Assembly: GCA_032251335.1 (NCBI GenBank)
Contig: JAVVDW010000015.1
Span: 1-64,000, forward strand
DNA: 64,000 nucleotides
Direction of reading: 5' to 3'
Source of the DNA: UM-FILTER-40-17 sp032251335
Lineage (GTDB): Bacteria; Bacteroidota; Bacteroidia; Flavobacteriales; Flavobacteriaceae
The notes beneath the pieces were generated by a model. That model was not told the DNA's origin. It ran no database searches and saw only the letters and a program-made list of their open reading frames with translations. A program made the position numbers and the translations under genes. This document shows, in pieces, positions 1 through 8,414 of the stretch; the stretch's first letter is position 1; each line of letters begins with the position of its first letter.

Positions 1-60
1 GATAAATATGGAATTTTTTTTATATGTCGCCCCTACGGGGCTTAAAAAAATGCAAACCTA

Positions 61-131
61 TTTTTCTACCGATATTTCGCTCCTAACGGAGCTGTTTTTA
101 GTCCCATCGGGACGATATATTGGTGGAAAAA
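61..131. repeat. Short palindromic (REP/MITE-like) intergenic repeat
   Basis: The two ends are an imperfect inverted repeat (TTTTTCTACCGATAT at 61-75 against ATATATTGGTGGAAAAA at 115-131). Between them lie two small hairpins, GCTCC-TAAC-GGAGC and GTCCC-AT-CGGGAC. A third hairpin, GCCCC-TA-CGGGGC, sits just upstream at 29-41, so the element may begin before or near the window edge. There is no coding capacity. It lies at the 3' end of the ABC ATPase gene. The layout resembles non-autonomous palindromic repeats common between Bacteroidota genes; the family name is not known to me. Confidence 0.6.
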
Positions 132-136
132 TTTGA

Positions 137-1051
137 CTACATTTTTTTTTCAAAGCAGATGGCAGTGCCTGTGTCTATCTGTTCGGCATGTTCAATATAA
201 ATGAGTGTTGCGTTAAAATCGGCTTCTATGAGGTAGTTTTTACCGTTAAAATAACACTGTTTTACCACAGCTTTCAAAGGGGAATGTGCCACAATTTTTA
301 ACTGGTGTGCATATACGATACCAAAAGGTTCTATGTAATTGTATTCGCCAAAAAATGCGGCAACCCATCTGCTTTTTGGTTTTTGATAGAGATGTTCAAC
401 ACTGCTGTTTTCTATGATTTTTTGATCGTGTAAAACCAAAACCCGGTCGGCAAACCCAAGCACATCGTTTTTGTCGTGCGTGGCCACCAAACAACTGATG
501 TTTTGTTCTTTTAAAAATCTAAATACTTTTCTTCGTAAAGCCTGTTTTTTAAAACTATCAATATGGCTAAAGGGTTCGTCGAGCAGTAGCAATTCGGGTT
601 GTTTTGCAAGGGCTTGGGCCAGTGCCACACGCTGTTTTTGTCCCCCGCTTAACCACTTCACCTTGGTGTCGGTAAATTCTTCTAGCTCAACAACATGGAT
701 CAGTTCTTCAATACGTCTTTGTTTGTTTTCCGGGTGAAAAGGGGACAAATATTTGCCAATGTTTTCGGCGACAGTTGTAAAAGGCATTAAATCGAATTCT
801 TGACTCAGGTATTTTATAAAATCATAGCCTATAACCAAGTTGTATTTGGGGCCGAAAAGTTCCTGATGGTTCCAAAAAATGTTGCCGGAATCCAGGTCGT
901 AGTTGCCGTAAATCAGTTTCAATAAGGTGCTTTTTCCCGAGCCGCTTTCGCCAACCAATGCCACATTTTCTCCGGGCTTCATTTCGAAACTAATATTTGA
1001 AATTACAGGGGCTTGCTTGTAAGAGAAGCTAATGTTTTTAACCGTTAACAT
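137..1051 (-). CDS. ABC transporter ATP-binding protein
   Basis: This is a 304-residue ABC ATPase that would power an importer of the PotA/FbpC kind. Walker A GESGSGKS is at about residues 34-42, a Q-loop near 84, the signature LSGGQKQ at 134-140, Walker B LLLLDEP at 154-160 and the switch histidine at 192. Residues from about 225 on form a C-terminal extension of the TOBE type that often senses substrate or regulates the ATPase. No permease or binding-protein gene is adjacent on the visible side, so the transporter partner cannot be named; it may lie before the window start or elsewhere. The ATG at 1051 is the first plausible start and keeps the typical N-terminal beta strand. Confidence 0.9.
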   Translation of the reverse strand: MLTVKNISFSYKQAPVISNISFEMKPGENVALVGESGSGKSTLLKLIYGNYDLDSGNIFWNHQELFGPKYNLVIGYDFIKYLSQEFDLMPFTTVAENIGKYLSPFHPENKQRRIEELIHVVELEEFTDTKVKWLSGGQKQRVALAQALAKQPELLLLDEPFSHIDSFKKQALRRKVFRFLKEQNISCLVATHDKNDVLGFADRVLVLHDQKIIENSSVEHLYQKPKSRWVAAFFGEYNYIEPFGIVYAHQLKIVAHSPLKAVVKQCYFNGKNYLIEADFNATLIYIEHAEQIDTGTAICFEKKM

Positions 1052-1272
1052 CCGGTAAAAATAAACAAAAAAAGGGCTTATTCATGAGGGAACGCCACAG
1101 GTTTTTAAAACGTTTTGGGTTTTGTTATAAGGTCGGTAATTTTTTTTAAACCCACCCTTGACGTTCGCTGCCTTCACTTTTAAGCCAAAAAAATCTGTCC
1201 AACGGATAGGCTGCAAAATCCACTTACTCATTTTGTCAAACAGAAAAGCATTTACAAAATGTTAATTTTCAG

Positions 1273-1300
1273 TTGGCTGACTTATATTTTATTATATTTG
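1273..1300 (+). promoter_or_regulatory. Bacteroidota-type promoter for apaG
   Basis: TTG at 1273-1275 and TATATTTG at 1293-1300 are separated by 17 bases, matching the flavobacterial consensus TTG-N17-23-TAnnTTTG. The apaG ATG follows 26 bases later. Confidence 0.7.
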
Positions 1301-1325
1301 ATTTTTATTAACCGTTAAGTCAGGA

Positions 1326-1712
1326 ATGGTTCACCAAGTCACACAGGGCATAAAAATTTCAGTAGATACCTACTTTGAAGGTACCTTCCTGAAAAACTAC
1401 AGCCTTCATTTTGCTTTTGGATATCGGGTTACTATCGAAAATCAAGGCAAAGATTCGGTACAGTTGACCTCGCGTTTTTGGCGTGTTAAAGATGCGCTGA
1501 ACGATGTGGAAGTTGTGCAAGGCGAGGGTGTCATCGGGAAAAAACCGGTCATCAAACCCGGCGAAAAACACGTGTACAATTCTGGTTGTTTGTTGGCATC
1601 GCCCTTTGGCGCTATGGGCGGTTATTACAATATGATCAATTTCAGCTCCACCAAAAGATTTCGGGTGGTGATTCCCACATTTAAGCTGAGCGCGCCTTTT
1701 GCGTTAAACTAA
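1326..1712 (+). CDS. apaG: ApaG domain protein
   Basis: The 128-residue product spans a whole ApaG domain, a small fibronectin-like beta sandwich. Family hallmarks visible are an N-terminal VTQGIKISV strand, SRFWRV in the middle, the EGVIGKKPVIKPGE segment and a glycine-rich GAMGGYYNM turn near residues 98-106. ApaG has been linked to Co2+ resistance and Mg2+ efflux in enterobacteria, but its biochemical role in Bacteroidota is unsettled. The gene has its own good promoter. Its 3' end overlaps the convergent gene on the other strand by 32 bases, so the two transcripts must overlap. Confidence 0.93.
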   Translation: MVHQVTQGIKISVDTYFEGTFLKNYSLHFAFGYRVTIENQGKDSVQLTSRFWRVKDALNDVEVVQGEGVIGKKPVIKPGEKHVYNSGCLLASPFGAMGGYYNMINFSSTKRFRVVIPTFKLSAPFALN

Positions 1713-2712
1713 TTGCGTTTTCTAAAGCAGTCTGTCTGATAAAATCGAAACGGTAGGTGTTTCCTTCTTGAGCGACATGGCAATACAAACAATGCGAATC
1801 GTAGATAAAAGTAAAAGATTTGTCTGCGGTAAAGTCCGGTTTGTCCACCGAAAAAACACCGTCAAAATCGAGTACGCCGGCATCGTTGAACCGCCGGATG
1901 CGGTATAAATTTTGGGATGCGTCAAAAGCTGTGAGTAAAAACCACGCACCGCTACCGATACCATCCAAGTACTGTGCATCGGGATACGGCGCTTTCCTTT
2001 CAACTTTCAATGGATTCCAATCCGGATTGTTGCGGTCAAAAAAGTTTTCGAGGTTGTGTAGCGTCGTATTGCGGTTATAGGCCCTGATGATGCCGTTTTC
2101 CACTTCAAACATATTGCCATCTGTACAGCCGTAAGCCACATTTCCTAGCGGACTGGGCGTAAAACGCTTAATTTTTTCCAAGCCTTTCTTCACCGGTTCG
2201 CGCGTAGTGGCATGGTAGAGGCTGTCTGTAACAAAACGAGAGCAATTGCTGCCGTTCCTTATAAAACCGCCGTAAGGAATACTGCCCAAAGCTTGCAACT
2301 CATGTATATAGCGCCAAGCACTTTCAAAATGAATGTCGTTGCTTACAGAGGCGATTAGTTTGCCCTTGCCATGTGTTTTTTCAGGATTTGATTCCAGAAA
2401 AAGTAAAAAATCTTCGAGGTTGGACAGGTTTTCATTTTCGTCAAAAGCAGCCTTTATGGGTATGACGAGTTCGGCATCGGTTCGGCTACTTCGCACCCGA
2501 CCACAGCCCAAAGGAGTGATGTAGCGACCAAAATCGAAGTAAAAAGCCTCGCCGTCTTCTTTTCGAATAAGCACCAAGGCTGCGTGGCCGGCTTTTAGAT
2601 ATTCTTTGGTGCCTACGCCTATGATGGGTAGAACTTTGCAAATAAATTCTTGCGACACACAAACAAAAGTGTCCGGATAGGCTAAAGATATGATGAGAGC
2701 ATCGGACTTCAC
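1681..2712 (-). CDS. Conserved Bacteroidota protein (DUF6695-like)
   Basis: A 343-residue protein without signal peptide or membrane segment. The opening ALIISLAYPDTFV and the segments HAALVLI, YFDFGRYITP and NCSRFVTDSL recall a Bacteroidota family that I believe is DUF6695; the biochemical function is unknown. The HAALVLI...FYFDFGRY and NCSRF pattern is loosely reminiscent of papain-like (NlpC/P60-type) folds with a Cys near residue 167 and a His near 44, but that is inference. The start is a GTG at 2712 whose last two bases overlap the TGA of the upstream NRDE gene (GTGA), which indicates translational coupling. Its 3' end runs 32 bases into convergent apaG. Confidence 0.85.
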   Translation of the reverse strand: MKSDALIISLAYPDTFVCVSQEFICKVLPIIGVGTKEYLKAGHAALVLIRKEDGEAFYFDFGRYITPLGCGRVRSSRTDAELVIPIKAAFDENENLSNLEDFLLFLESNPEKTHGKGKLIASVSNDIHFESAWRYIHELQALGSIPYGGFIRNGSNCSRFVTDSLYHATTREPVKKGLEKIKRFTPSPLGNVAYGCTDGNMFEVENGIIRAYNRNTTLHNLENFFDRNNPDWNPLKVERKAPYPDAQYLDGIGSGAWFLLTAFDASQNLYRIRRFNDAGVLDFDGVFSVDKPDFTADKSFTFIYDSHCLYCHVAQEGNTYRFDFIRQTALENAISLTQKARSA

Positions 2713-3431
2713 AGGCTGATGGTTTCAAATGTTTTCTTGTGAAGTGTGTTTGCTACTAAGTCTCGGTAGCACATGGTGAGTTCGTCGGGCGATTTGCACA
2801 CAGATGAAACACTGACTGTTTTTAGGGTGCCTCTGTCTATTTGCAAATCAATATTTTTGTCGCCACAACCGGCATTTAAGTGGAAATCAATGATGCTGTC
2901 TTGAGAAAAATCGCCTTTGTCTTTCCACTCATCAAACCATTCGCGTCGGCATTGTTTCATAGACTCAGCATAGAGGGTAGATGACGACCAAATATGGAAA
3001 GCAGCGGTATCTAATTTGCGTAGGTGCCTGTTTTCTTCATCCCAAATCAACTCGTAAAATTTTAATTCGTCGTCGTTCCAATCGATTGTCAGCACGGTGA
3101 AAGGCTCAACTTGGTGCAAATCATAATGCTGTAGAAAACCCAAAAAATCATCTGTTTGCAAAAGTTTGCTCACAATCTTCCCCCGACTCATCCGGTATTT
3201 CGGCTTTCGTATATGATTGATAAAAGCACCGTTCAGCAAGCAAACCAATCGGTTTTTATCGCTAAGGCCTATCCAGGTACCACCGGCAAGTTTGTCTTTT
3301 GGATACAACATTTCTACACCGTTTTCTTTATAAAAATCAGGCGGAAGCGTCTCTCTCGAAACGGCTTCATCCCGGTTAGAAGTTAGTATAAATGAAAGTC
3401 CTTGTTTGGGTATATAAGTAACTGTACACAT
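2709..3431 (-). CDS. NRDE/TANGO2-family protein
   Basis: The 240-residue protein starts MCTVTYIP and carries the diagnostic NRDE tetrad at residues 19-22, followed by GGTWIGLSDKNRLVCLLN. This is the NRDE (TANGO2) family, which looks like an Ntn-hydrolase fold with Cys2 as the candidate N-terminal nucleophile after Met removal. In eukaryotes TANGO2 affects Golgi organisation and heme or lipid handling; bacterial roles are unknown. It is co-transcribed with the downstream DUF6695-like gene, with a 4-base GTGA overlap. This pairing suggests linked functions, but the sequence does not show which. Confidence 0.9.
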   Translation of the reverse strand: MCTVTYIPKQGLSFILTSNRDEAVSRETLPPDFYKENGVEMLYPKDKLAGGTWIGLSDKNRLVCLLNGAFINHIRKPKYRMSRGKIVSKLLQTDDFLGFLQHYDLHQVEPFTVLTIDWNDDELKFYELIWDEENRHLRKLDTAAFHIWSSSTLYAESMKQCRREWFDEWKDKGDFSQDSIIDFHLNAGCGDKNIDLQIDRGTLKTVSVSSVCKSPDELTMCYRDLVANTLHKKTFETISL

Positions 3432-3556
3432 GGCGAGTTTAGTCAGATTTTAATTAAATAACTTACAAACTGCTTTGTAAGATTGTTTCTCAAATTTTGG
3501 TTTGTTAACGATACCTCGGCAATATTAGCAAAAAAATTTTAATCCTTAATTTTTTG

Positions 3557-3564
3557 TAACTTTG
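3557..3564 (+). promoter_or_regulatory. Candidate -7 element for pruA
   Basis: TAACTTTG matches the TAnnTTTG -7 consensus, 31 bases before the pruA ATG. No TTG at the right distance upstream is visible, so the call rests on the -7 box alone. Confidence 0.45.
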
Positions 3565-3595
3565 AGGAACAAATAAAATACAAAAAATACATCTT

Positions 3596-5221
3596 ATGTC
3601 TAACGGAATTTTTAAAGTACCCACACCCATTAACGAACCCGTAAAAGCTTATCTTCCCGGAAGTCCCGAGCGACAATCGCTCTTGGCAACCTACGAGAAG
3701 ATGTATGGCGAAACCATAGAAGTACCTCTTTATATTGGCGCTAAAGAAATTAAGACAAGCCAAAAAGCGACGATGTCGCCACCGCATGATCACCGGCATA
3801 TACTAGGTCATTATTACTTGGCCCAACCCGAGCACATCCACGAAGCGATTGAAAATGCGTTGTCCAACAGAAAAAGATGGTCAGATCTGCCTTGGCAAGA
3901 GCGCGCTTCCATTTTTCTGAAAGCAGCCGATTTGGTAGCCGGCCCTTATCGCGACCGTATCAATGCCGCCACCATGCTGGGGCAATCCAAAACGGTGCAT
4001 CAGGCAGAAATTGACGCCGCCTGCGAGCTTGCCGATTTTTTGAGGTTTAACGTGTCCTATATGACAGATATTTATGCCGACCAGCCTATTTCATCTGAAG
4101 GTATTTGGAACCGCCTCGAATACAGAGCACTCGAAGGGTTTGTGTATGCCATCACGCCGTTTAACTTTACGGCCATAGCCGGGAATTTACCTTCCAGCGC
4201 AGCCATGATGGGTAATGTAGTGGTCTGGAAACCAAGCGACAGTCAAGTCTATTCCGCCAAAGTCATTATCGATATATTCAAAGAAGCCGGTTTGCCCGAT
4301 GGTATCATCAATGTCGTTTTTGGCGATCCTAAAATGATTACGGATATCATTTTGGAGCACCAAGATTTTGCCGGCATTCACTTTACCGGTTCCACCCAAG
4401 TTTTTAAAAGCCTTTGGGCACAAATTGGCGCAAACATCCACAAGTATAAAAACTACCCACGTATAGTTGGCGAAACCGGAGGCAAAGATTTTATTTTGGC
4501 ACATCCTACATCACATACGGCTGAAGTGGTTGCGGGTATCATCCGAGGGGCTTTTGAGTTTCAAGGTCAAAAATGCTCAGCAGCTTCGCGCGTTTATTTG
4601 CCCAAAAGCAAATGGACTGAAACCAAAGATTTGTTGCTTTCCGAACTCAAAACGGTTAAAATGGGATCGCCCCAAGATCCGTCAAACTTTGTCACGGCCG
4701 TCATACACCAAGGCTCGTTTGATAAATTGGTCTCCTTTATAGAGCAGGCAAAATCTGACAAAGAAGTAGAAATCATTGCCGGGGGCGGTTATGACAAATC
4801 AAAAGGATATTTTATAGAACCCACAGTCTTGCTCACAACCAATCCAAAGTACACAACCATGTGTACAGAACTTTTCGGTCCGGTGGTCACCCTGTATTTA
4901 TACGACGACAAAGATTGGGACAAAACATTGGAATTGGTCAATACCTCATCTGAATACGCACTTACGGGTGCTATTTTCTGCCGCGATAGATATGTGACAG
5001 CCCATGCCATTGAGGCTTTGCGCGACGCAGCCGGAAACTTCTATATAAACGACAAACCGACCGGTGCTGTAGTCGGGCAGCAACCTTTTGGCGGTGCCAG
5101 GGCTTCCGGAACCAACGACAAAGCGGGTTCGGTGTTGAACTTGCTCCGATGGGTGTCGCCCCGAACCGTTAAAGAAACATTTTTAACACCAAAGAGCTAT
5201 CGATATCCTTTTTTGGGGTGA
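3596..5221 (+). CDS. pruA: L-glutamate gamma-semialdehyde dehydrogenase
   Basis: The 541-residue enzyme oxidises glutamate-5-semialdehyde (from proline) to glutamate with NAD+. It is the single-domain PruA type, not the PutA fusion. Visible elements are the NAD-binding segment ITPFNFTAIAGN, the catalytic-base region VGETGGK, the nucleophile in FQGQKCSAASR and the C-terminal QPFGGARASGTNDKAG. The N-terminal extension and length match bacterial and mitochondrial P5C dehydrogenases of about 540 residues. The partner proline dehydrogenase is not in the window. The gene stands alone, divergent from the NRDE gene. Together with the pxp operon it offers a second route to glutamate encoded in this window. 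Confidence 0.95.
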   Translation: MSNGIFKVPTPINEPVKAYLPGSPERQSLLATYEKMYGETIEVPLYIGAKEIKTSQKATMSPPHDHRHILGHYYLAQPEHIHEAIENALSNRKRWSDLPWQERASIFLKAADLVAGPYRDRINAATMLGQSKTVHQAEIDAACELADFLRFNVSYMTDIYADQPISSEGIWNRLEYRALEGFVYAITPFNFTAIAGNLPSSAAMMGNVVVWKPSDSQVYSAKVIIDIFKEAGLPDGIINVVFGDPKMITDIILEHQDFAGIHFTGSTQVFKSLWAQIGANIHKYKNYPRIVGETGGKDFILAHPTSHTAEVVAGIIRGAFEFQGQKCSAASRVYLPKSKWTETKDLLLSELKTVKMGSPQDPSNFVTAVIHQGSFDKLVSFIEQAKSDKEVEIIAGGGYDKSKGYFIEPTVLLTTNPKYTTMCTELFGPVVTLYLYDDKDWDKTLELVNTSSEYALTGAIFCRDRYVTAHAIEALRDAAGNFYINDKPTGAVVGQQPFGGARASGTNDKAGSVLNLLRWVSPRTVKETFLTPKSYRYPFLG

Positions 5222-5305
5222 TTTTCTGGTGTTTCTTGAATGAGTAGCAAATGTGATTTGTCCTGTTGAGCAAGGTCAAAACCTTTTGGTGAAAATAGGA
5301 TACTT

Positions 5306-5343
5306 AAAAAAACTAAGCCCCGAGTGAATGTCACCGGGGCTTA
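5306..5343 (-). terminator. Rho-independent terminator of the secreted repeat-protein gene
   Basis: TAAGCCCCG at 5314-5322 pairs with CGGGGCTTA at 5335-5343, with an inner GTGA/TCAC extension. Read on the minus strand the stem is followed by a T-run (the A-run at 5306-5312 on the plus strand). It also sits 93 bases past pruA and could stop that transcript, though the T-run fits the minus strand. Confidence 0.8.
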
Positions 5344-5390
5344 ATCAACCTATCTAAACCAAATAACTAAAAAATGAAAACCTTTTTACT

Positions 5391-5771
5391 TTATTTTGAA
5401 AAGGAAGGCAGCGTTAAAGCTTCTTCTTTTTCGATATATTTTAAATTCCGTAGAAAATCCATTTCAGAATTTGATAGTATTCCGGTAGATGAATCGGCAA
5501 TTTCTACTTGTTCTTCTACAGCTATGTAAGTAATATCTTTAATGACACTCATTTGTGGATAATACACATACGGATTAAAACCTTTTGGCAAATACTGCGC
5601 TGTGTCAAATCCAAGTTCTACATTTTCTTCGTCTTCTATGTAAGCCAAGTTTTTAACAGTTTCCAATCCGGTACTTACGGTATCTTTACCCGTAGTAGGG
5701 TTGTTGATTTCGGCTTGTGAGAAAGTTTGCACACCGGCAAACAAAATCAGGGTGATAACTATTTTTTTCAT
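5391..5771 (-). CDS. Small secreted protein with three internal repeats
   Basis: The 126-residue product has a clear signal peptide (about residues 1-19, ending QTFSQA). The mature part contains three copies of a short motif: KNLAYIEDEENVEL (40-53), KDITYIAVEEQVEI (78-91) and RNLKYIEKEEALTL (108-121). The first copy is followed by GFDTAQYLPKGFNPYVYYP, a tract I associate with small exported flavobacterial proteins of unknown role. The protein is acidic and has no cysteine, so it should act in the periplasm or outside. It is monocistronic: its own -7 box lies upstream and a strong terminator follows. I do not recognise a function. Confidence 0.8.
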   Translation of the reverse strand: MKKIVITLILFAGVQTFSQAEINNPTTGKDTVSTGLETVKNLAYIEDEENVELGFDTAQYLPKGFNPYVYYPQMSVIKDITYIAVEEQVEIADSSTGILSNSEMDFLRNLKYIEKEEALTLPSFSK

Positions 5772-5821
5772 GATGTTGATATTTTAGCGTTATTGTTTTT
5801 GTGTTACGCTTAAATGACGCG

Positions 5822-5829
5822 CAAAGTTA
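5822..5829 (-). promoter_or_regulatory. Candidate -7 element of the secreted repeat-protein gene
   Basis: CAAAGTTA on the plus strand reads TAACTTTG on the minus strand, matching TAnnTTTG and leaving a leader of about 45 bases. A matching TTG box is not evident. Confidence 0.4.
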
Positions 5830-6204
5830 CTTCTTGTTACACCAGTAATAAAGATTTTAACAGATGTAAAGCGGGTTTTTGATTTTAAAAATATGACAAA
5901 AAATAGCTTAAAATCATGAAAATATATCAGTAATGATAAATATATATCGATTTCGATTAGCAATAATGCAATATTTAAGAGTTAGGATTGCATTCTTGAT
6001 AAATCGTAAAACCAGGCCTTTTTCAGGTCTGATTTTAACATTTCGGATGCTCAAAAGTCACCGTTTTTCGCGCCAAAGTTTTTTGGCTTCTTTCAGGTCG
6101 ATTGAAACGCTCCACTTTGCTTCAAATCCACGCAAATAAAACGAATTTGTGCACCTGTAGTTGGGTTGCAATATCCATAGTCCGGAACAAACTTTGTGAT
6201 CAAC
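5830..6204. other. Gene-free stretch
   Basis: This AT-rich region separates the secreted repeat-protein promoter from the 3' end of the kinase-like gene. A 68-codon reading frame on the plus strand (5933-6139) has no recognisable domain, promoter or signal and I regard it as chance. Apart from a weak AGGCCT/AGGTCT dyad near 6015-6031 I see nothing. Confidence 0.5.
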
Positions 6205-7278
6205 CTATCGCTCCAAATCTTTGGCACTGACGTTCTCGTAATTGCGTTTCACAAACTCTAAGGAAGTGCGAAGCACTTCGCCCATAGACTGGCAAGTTTT
6301 GAATTTAATATCTCGGGTAAATTCGTAAATTTCCATTTTCAGTTGGTTCATTTTTTCGGGCGTGGAGATGGTGTCTTTTTCCATACATGCAATCAACGTC
6401 CGGATTCTCTTATTGGTACTGAGGATTCGCTTAGCCAACAATGCGCGTTCTTCGTTTTTGTATTGCTCCACCGAGCTGTCTTGTAGCCTCTCCGAAACCA
6501 ACTTGACCAAGGCGGCATTTTCTTTGTAAAATTGAGGGCGATACAGTCTGAATTTACCCTCGTAACACTGTTGGTCAAAATCGATGGCTCTAAATTTATA
6601 AACCACGTGGTCAAAATCATGGATTGGGACCACTACGTAGTTGTATGAACGCATATCGCCAAGCAAACGCATCATGCAACGCTCGTTAAATTTGACAAAT
6701 TCTTTCGCAAGAAGTGATTTGCCGTGTTCATCGCAGTTTTTTAGCTGTGTTTTGATGAATTCGTCACCCGGAATACCGGTGATGTGTTCTTCTACTAGGG
6801 TGTCTTCGTGCACCAAAAAATGAATGCGATTGGGTGAAAGTATGTGCTCAAGTTCCAATCCGTAAATTCGAGATGCATCTGCTTTTTTTACATAAAAATG
6901 TACATGATTGTCGTTTAGTATGTTTCTGATTTTTACCCGAAAGGGTTTCGAATTTCCAAAAGTGCAGTAATCAATGGCATCAATACTCAAGAATTCCGAA
7001 ATTTTGTTAGTGCCGTCAGAATAAAGCAACGAATAAATCTTTTTTAGGCTGCTGTCTATCTCTTTGCGCTCAAATTCCTGATAGAAAACACGTATCCAAA
7101 GCGTGTCTTCTCCTTCTTTGTCATAGACCACTATGGAACCGGAAAAACGAAGTAAATCTTCATAAAAAACAGGAATTTTGGTCTCCCGATTGTACTCGCG
7201 CAGATAAGCACGAAGGTCATCACTTACCGGATAACTCGGTTTTTTTTTTGAAATGAGCATTTTGTCTTCCGCCGACAT
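6205..7278 (-). CDS. Uncharacterised protein with protein-kinase/APH-like motifs
   Basis: I do not recognise this 357-residue cytosolic protein by name. The order of motifs resembles a protein-kinase-like or aminoglycoside-phosphotransferase fold. FYVKK at 128-132 could hold the beta-3 lysine, ELEH at 142-145 could give the helix-C glutamate, TLVEEHITGIP at 160-170 looks like a hinge, LLGDMRSYN at 205-213 matches the catalytic Asp...Asn loop, and AIDFD at 231-235 matches the metal-binding DFD/DFG. Residues 1-110 and 270-357 (largely helical and charged) lie outside this core. The neighbours, a secreted repeat protein and an ABC exporter, give no clue to the substrate. The fold assignment is inference from pattern; that the gene is real is well supported. 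Confidence 0.8.
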   Translation of the reverse strand: MSAEDKMLISKKKPSYPVSDDLRAYLREYNRETKIPVFYEDLLRFSGSIVVYDKEGEDTLWIRVFYQEFERKEIDSSLKKIYSLLYSDGTNKISEFLSIDAIDYCTFGNSKPFRVKIRNILNDNHVHFYVKKADASRIYGLELEHILSPNRIHFLVHEDTLVEEHITGIPGDEFIKTQLKNCDEHGKSLLAKEFVKFNERCMMRLLGDMRSYNYVVVPIHDFDHVVYKFRAIDFDQQCYEGKFRLYRPQFYKENAALVKLVSERLQDSSVEQYKNEERALLAKRILSTNKRIRTLIACMEKDTISTPEKMNQLKMEIYEFTRDIKFKTCQSMGEVLRTSLEFVKRNYENVSAKDLER

Positions 7279-7398
7279 GGGTTTTATTTTATGATTTCTT
7301 AAAGATACAATTTTATTACAAATGCCGGAATTGGATATTTAAACAAAAATGTAACAAATATTCAAGTTAATCGTTTAATTTAGACTAAAATTTGAACT

Positions 7399-8319
7399 TT
7401 GGAGAATATACTTACACTACAAGCACTTACTAAAAATTACGGACGACTCAAAGCCGTTGACGAACTCTCTTTCAGCATCCAAAAAGGAAATGTCTATGGC
7501 ATTTTAGGGCCTAATGGGAGTGGCAAGTCAACCACTTTGGGCATGGTGTTGCAGGTAGTCAACAAAACATCGGGTGCGTTTTCTTGGTTTGACGGAAATC
7601 TATCAACCCACGAAGCCTTGAAGAAAGTAGGCGCCATCATCGAGCACCCCAATTTTTATCCGTACATGACTGCCCATCAAAACCTGAAATTGGTATGTAA
7701 AATAAAAGGGGTCGGTTTTGATAGAATCGATGAAAAATTGACGTTGGTAGGTTTAATTGAACGAAAAAACAGCAAATTTTCAACCTTTTCTTTGGGAATG
7801 AAACAACGTTTGGCAATCGCGTCGGCCTTGCTGAACAATCCGGAAATCCTCATTTTAGATGAACCCACAAACGGACTGGATCCGCAGGGGATTCATCAAA
7901 TTCGTGAAATCATTCGAAAAATAGCCCAAAGCGGCACCACCATACTTTTGGCTTCTCACTTGCTCGACGAGGTGGAAAAAGTGTGTTCTCATGTAGTGGT
8001 TTTGCATCGAGGAAAAAAATTGTATTCGGGAGCGGTGCGCGATATGACGGCTTCTTATGGGTATTTTGAATTGGCGAGCCCGCAACATGAAGCCTTGAAA
8101 AATCTATTGAACGAAAGTGAGTCTTTTATGCAGATTGAAGAGAACGAAGACAACATAAAGGCATTCCTGACAGCACCGATGGAACCGGCCTTGTTTAACA
8201 AGTTGGCTTTTGAAAGAGGTATTCACCTGTCGCATCTGACAGCTAAAAGACTCAGCCTGGAAGAGCAATTTTTACAATTGGTACAGGATACTGAAAACCA
8301 AGCGCAAGCAAATACTTAA
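7399..8319 (+). CDS. ABC-2 type transporter ATP-binding protein
   Basis: The 306-residue ATPase drives the membrane protein encoded next. Walker A GPNGSGKST is at 37-45, the variant signature FSLGMKQR in mid-protein, Walker B ILILDEPTNGLDP follows, and the switch histidine is in ASHLL. The extra C-terminal 80 residues are typical of exporters of the BcrA/CcmA/GldA group. The start is the TTG at 7399: no ATG exists before residue 49, and the N-terminal strand LTLQALTKNYG is needed for the fold. The permease follows after a 183-base gap that contains a dispersed repeat. The substrate is unknown. Confidence 0.9.
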   Translation: MENILTLQALTKNYGRLKAVDELSFSIQKGNVYGILGPNGSGKSTTLGMVLQVVNKTSGAFSWFDGNLSTHEALKKVGAIIEHPNFYPYMTAHQNLKLVCKIKGVGFDRIDEKLTLVGLIERKNSKFSTFSLGMKQRLAIASALLNNPEILILDEPTNGLDPQGIHQIREIIRKIAQSGTTILLASHLLDEVEKVCSHVVVLHRGKKLYSGAVRDMTASYGYFELASPQHEALKNLLNESESFMQIEENEDNIKAFLTAPMEPALFNKLAFERGIHLSHLTAKRLSLEEQFLQLVQDTENQAQANT

Positions 8320-8360
8320 AATACTGAGATTTTGTTAAACCGAACAATACAATTAAAGGC

Positions 8361-8414
8361 ATTGCGCGTCTGTGCTGAGTGCAGATAGGTATGACTAACA
8401 AATAATATAAACAC
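8361..8414 (+). repeat. Degenerate copy of the start-codon-abutting repeat (3' part)
   Basis: CTGTGCTGAGTGCAGATAGG followed by TATGAC and AATATAAACAC matches the tail of the long repeat units at 22038-22151 and 43559-43673. The beginning of the unit is no longer recognisable. It directly precedes the intact short unit at 8415. Confidence 0.55.

Noticed and set aside
1107..1116. AAAACGTTTT palindrome upstream of apaG as a LacI operator
   Set aside because: Short AT-rich palindrome with no regulator nearby; expected by chance in this base composition.
5374..5526. Short plus-strand frame starting ATGAAAACC after the 5314-5343 hairpin
   Set aside because: It runs antisense into the secreted repeat-protein gene, and the hairpin is better explained as that gene's terminator.
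5933..6139. 68-codon open frame in the gap before the kinase-like gene
   Set aside because: No promoter, signal or family resemblance, and its composition is that of non-coding DNA here.
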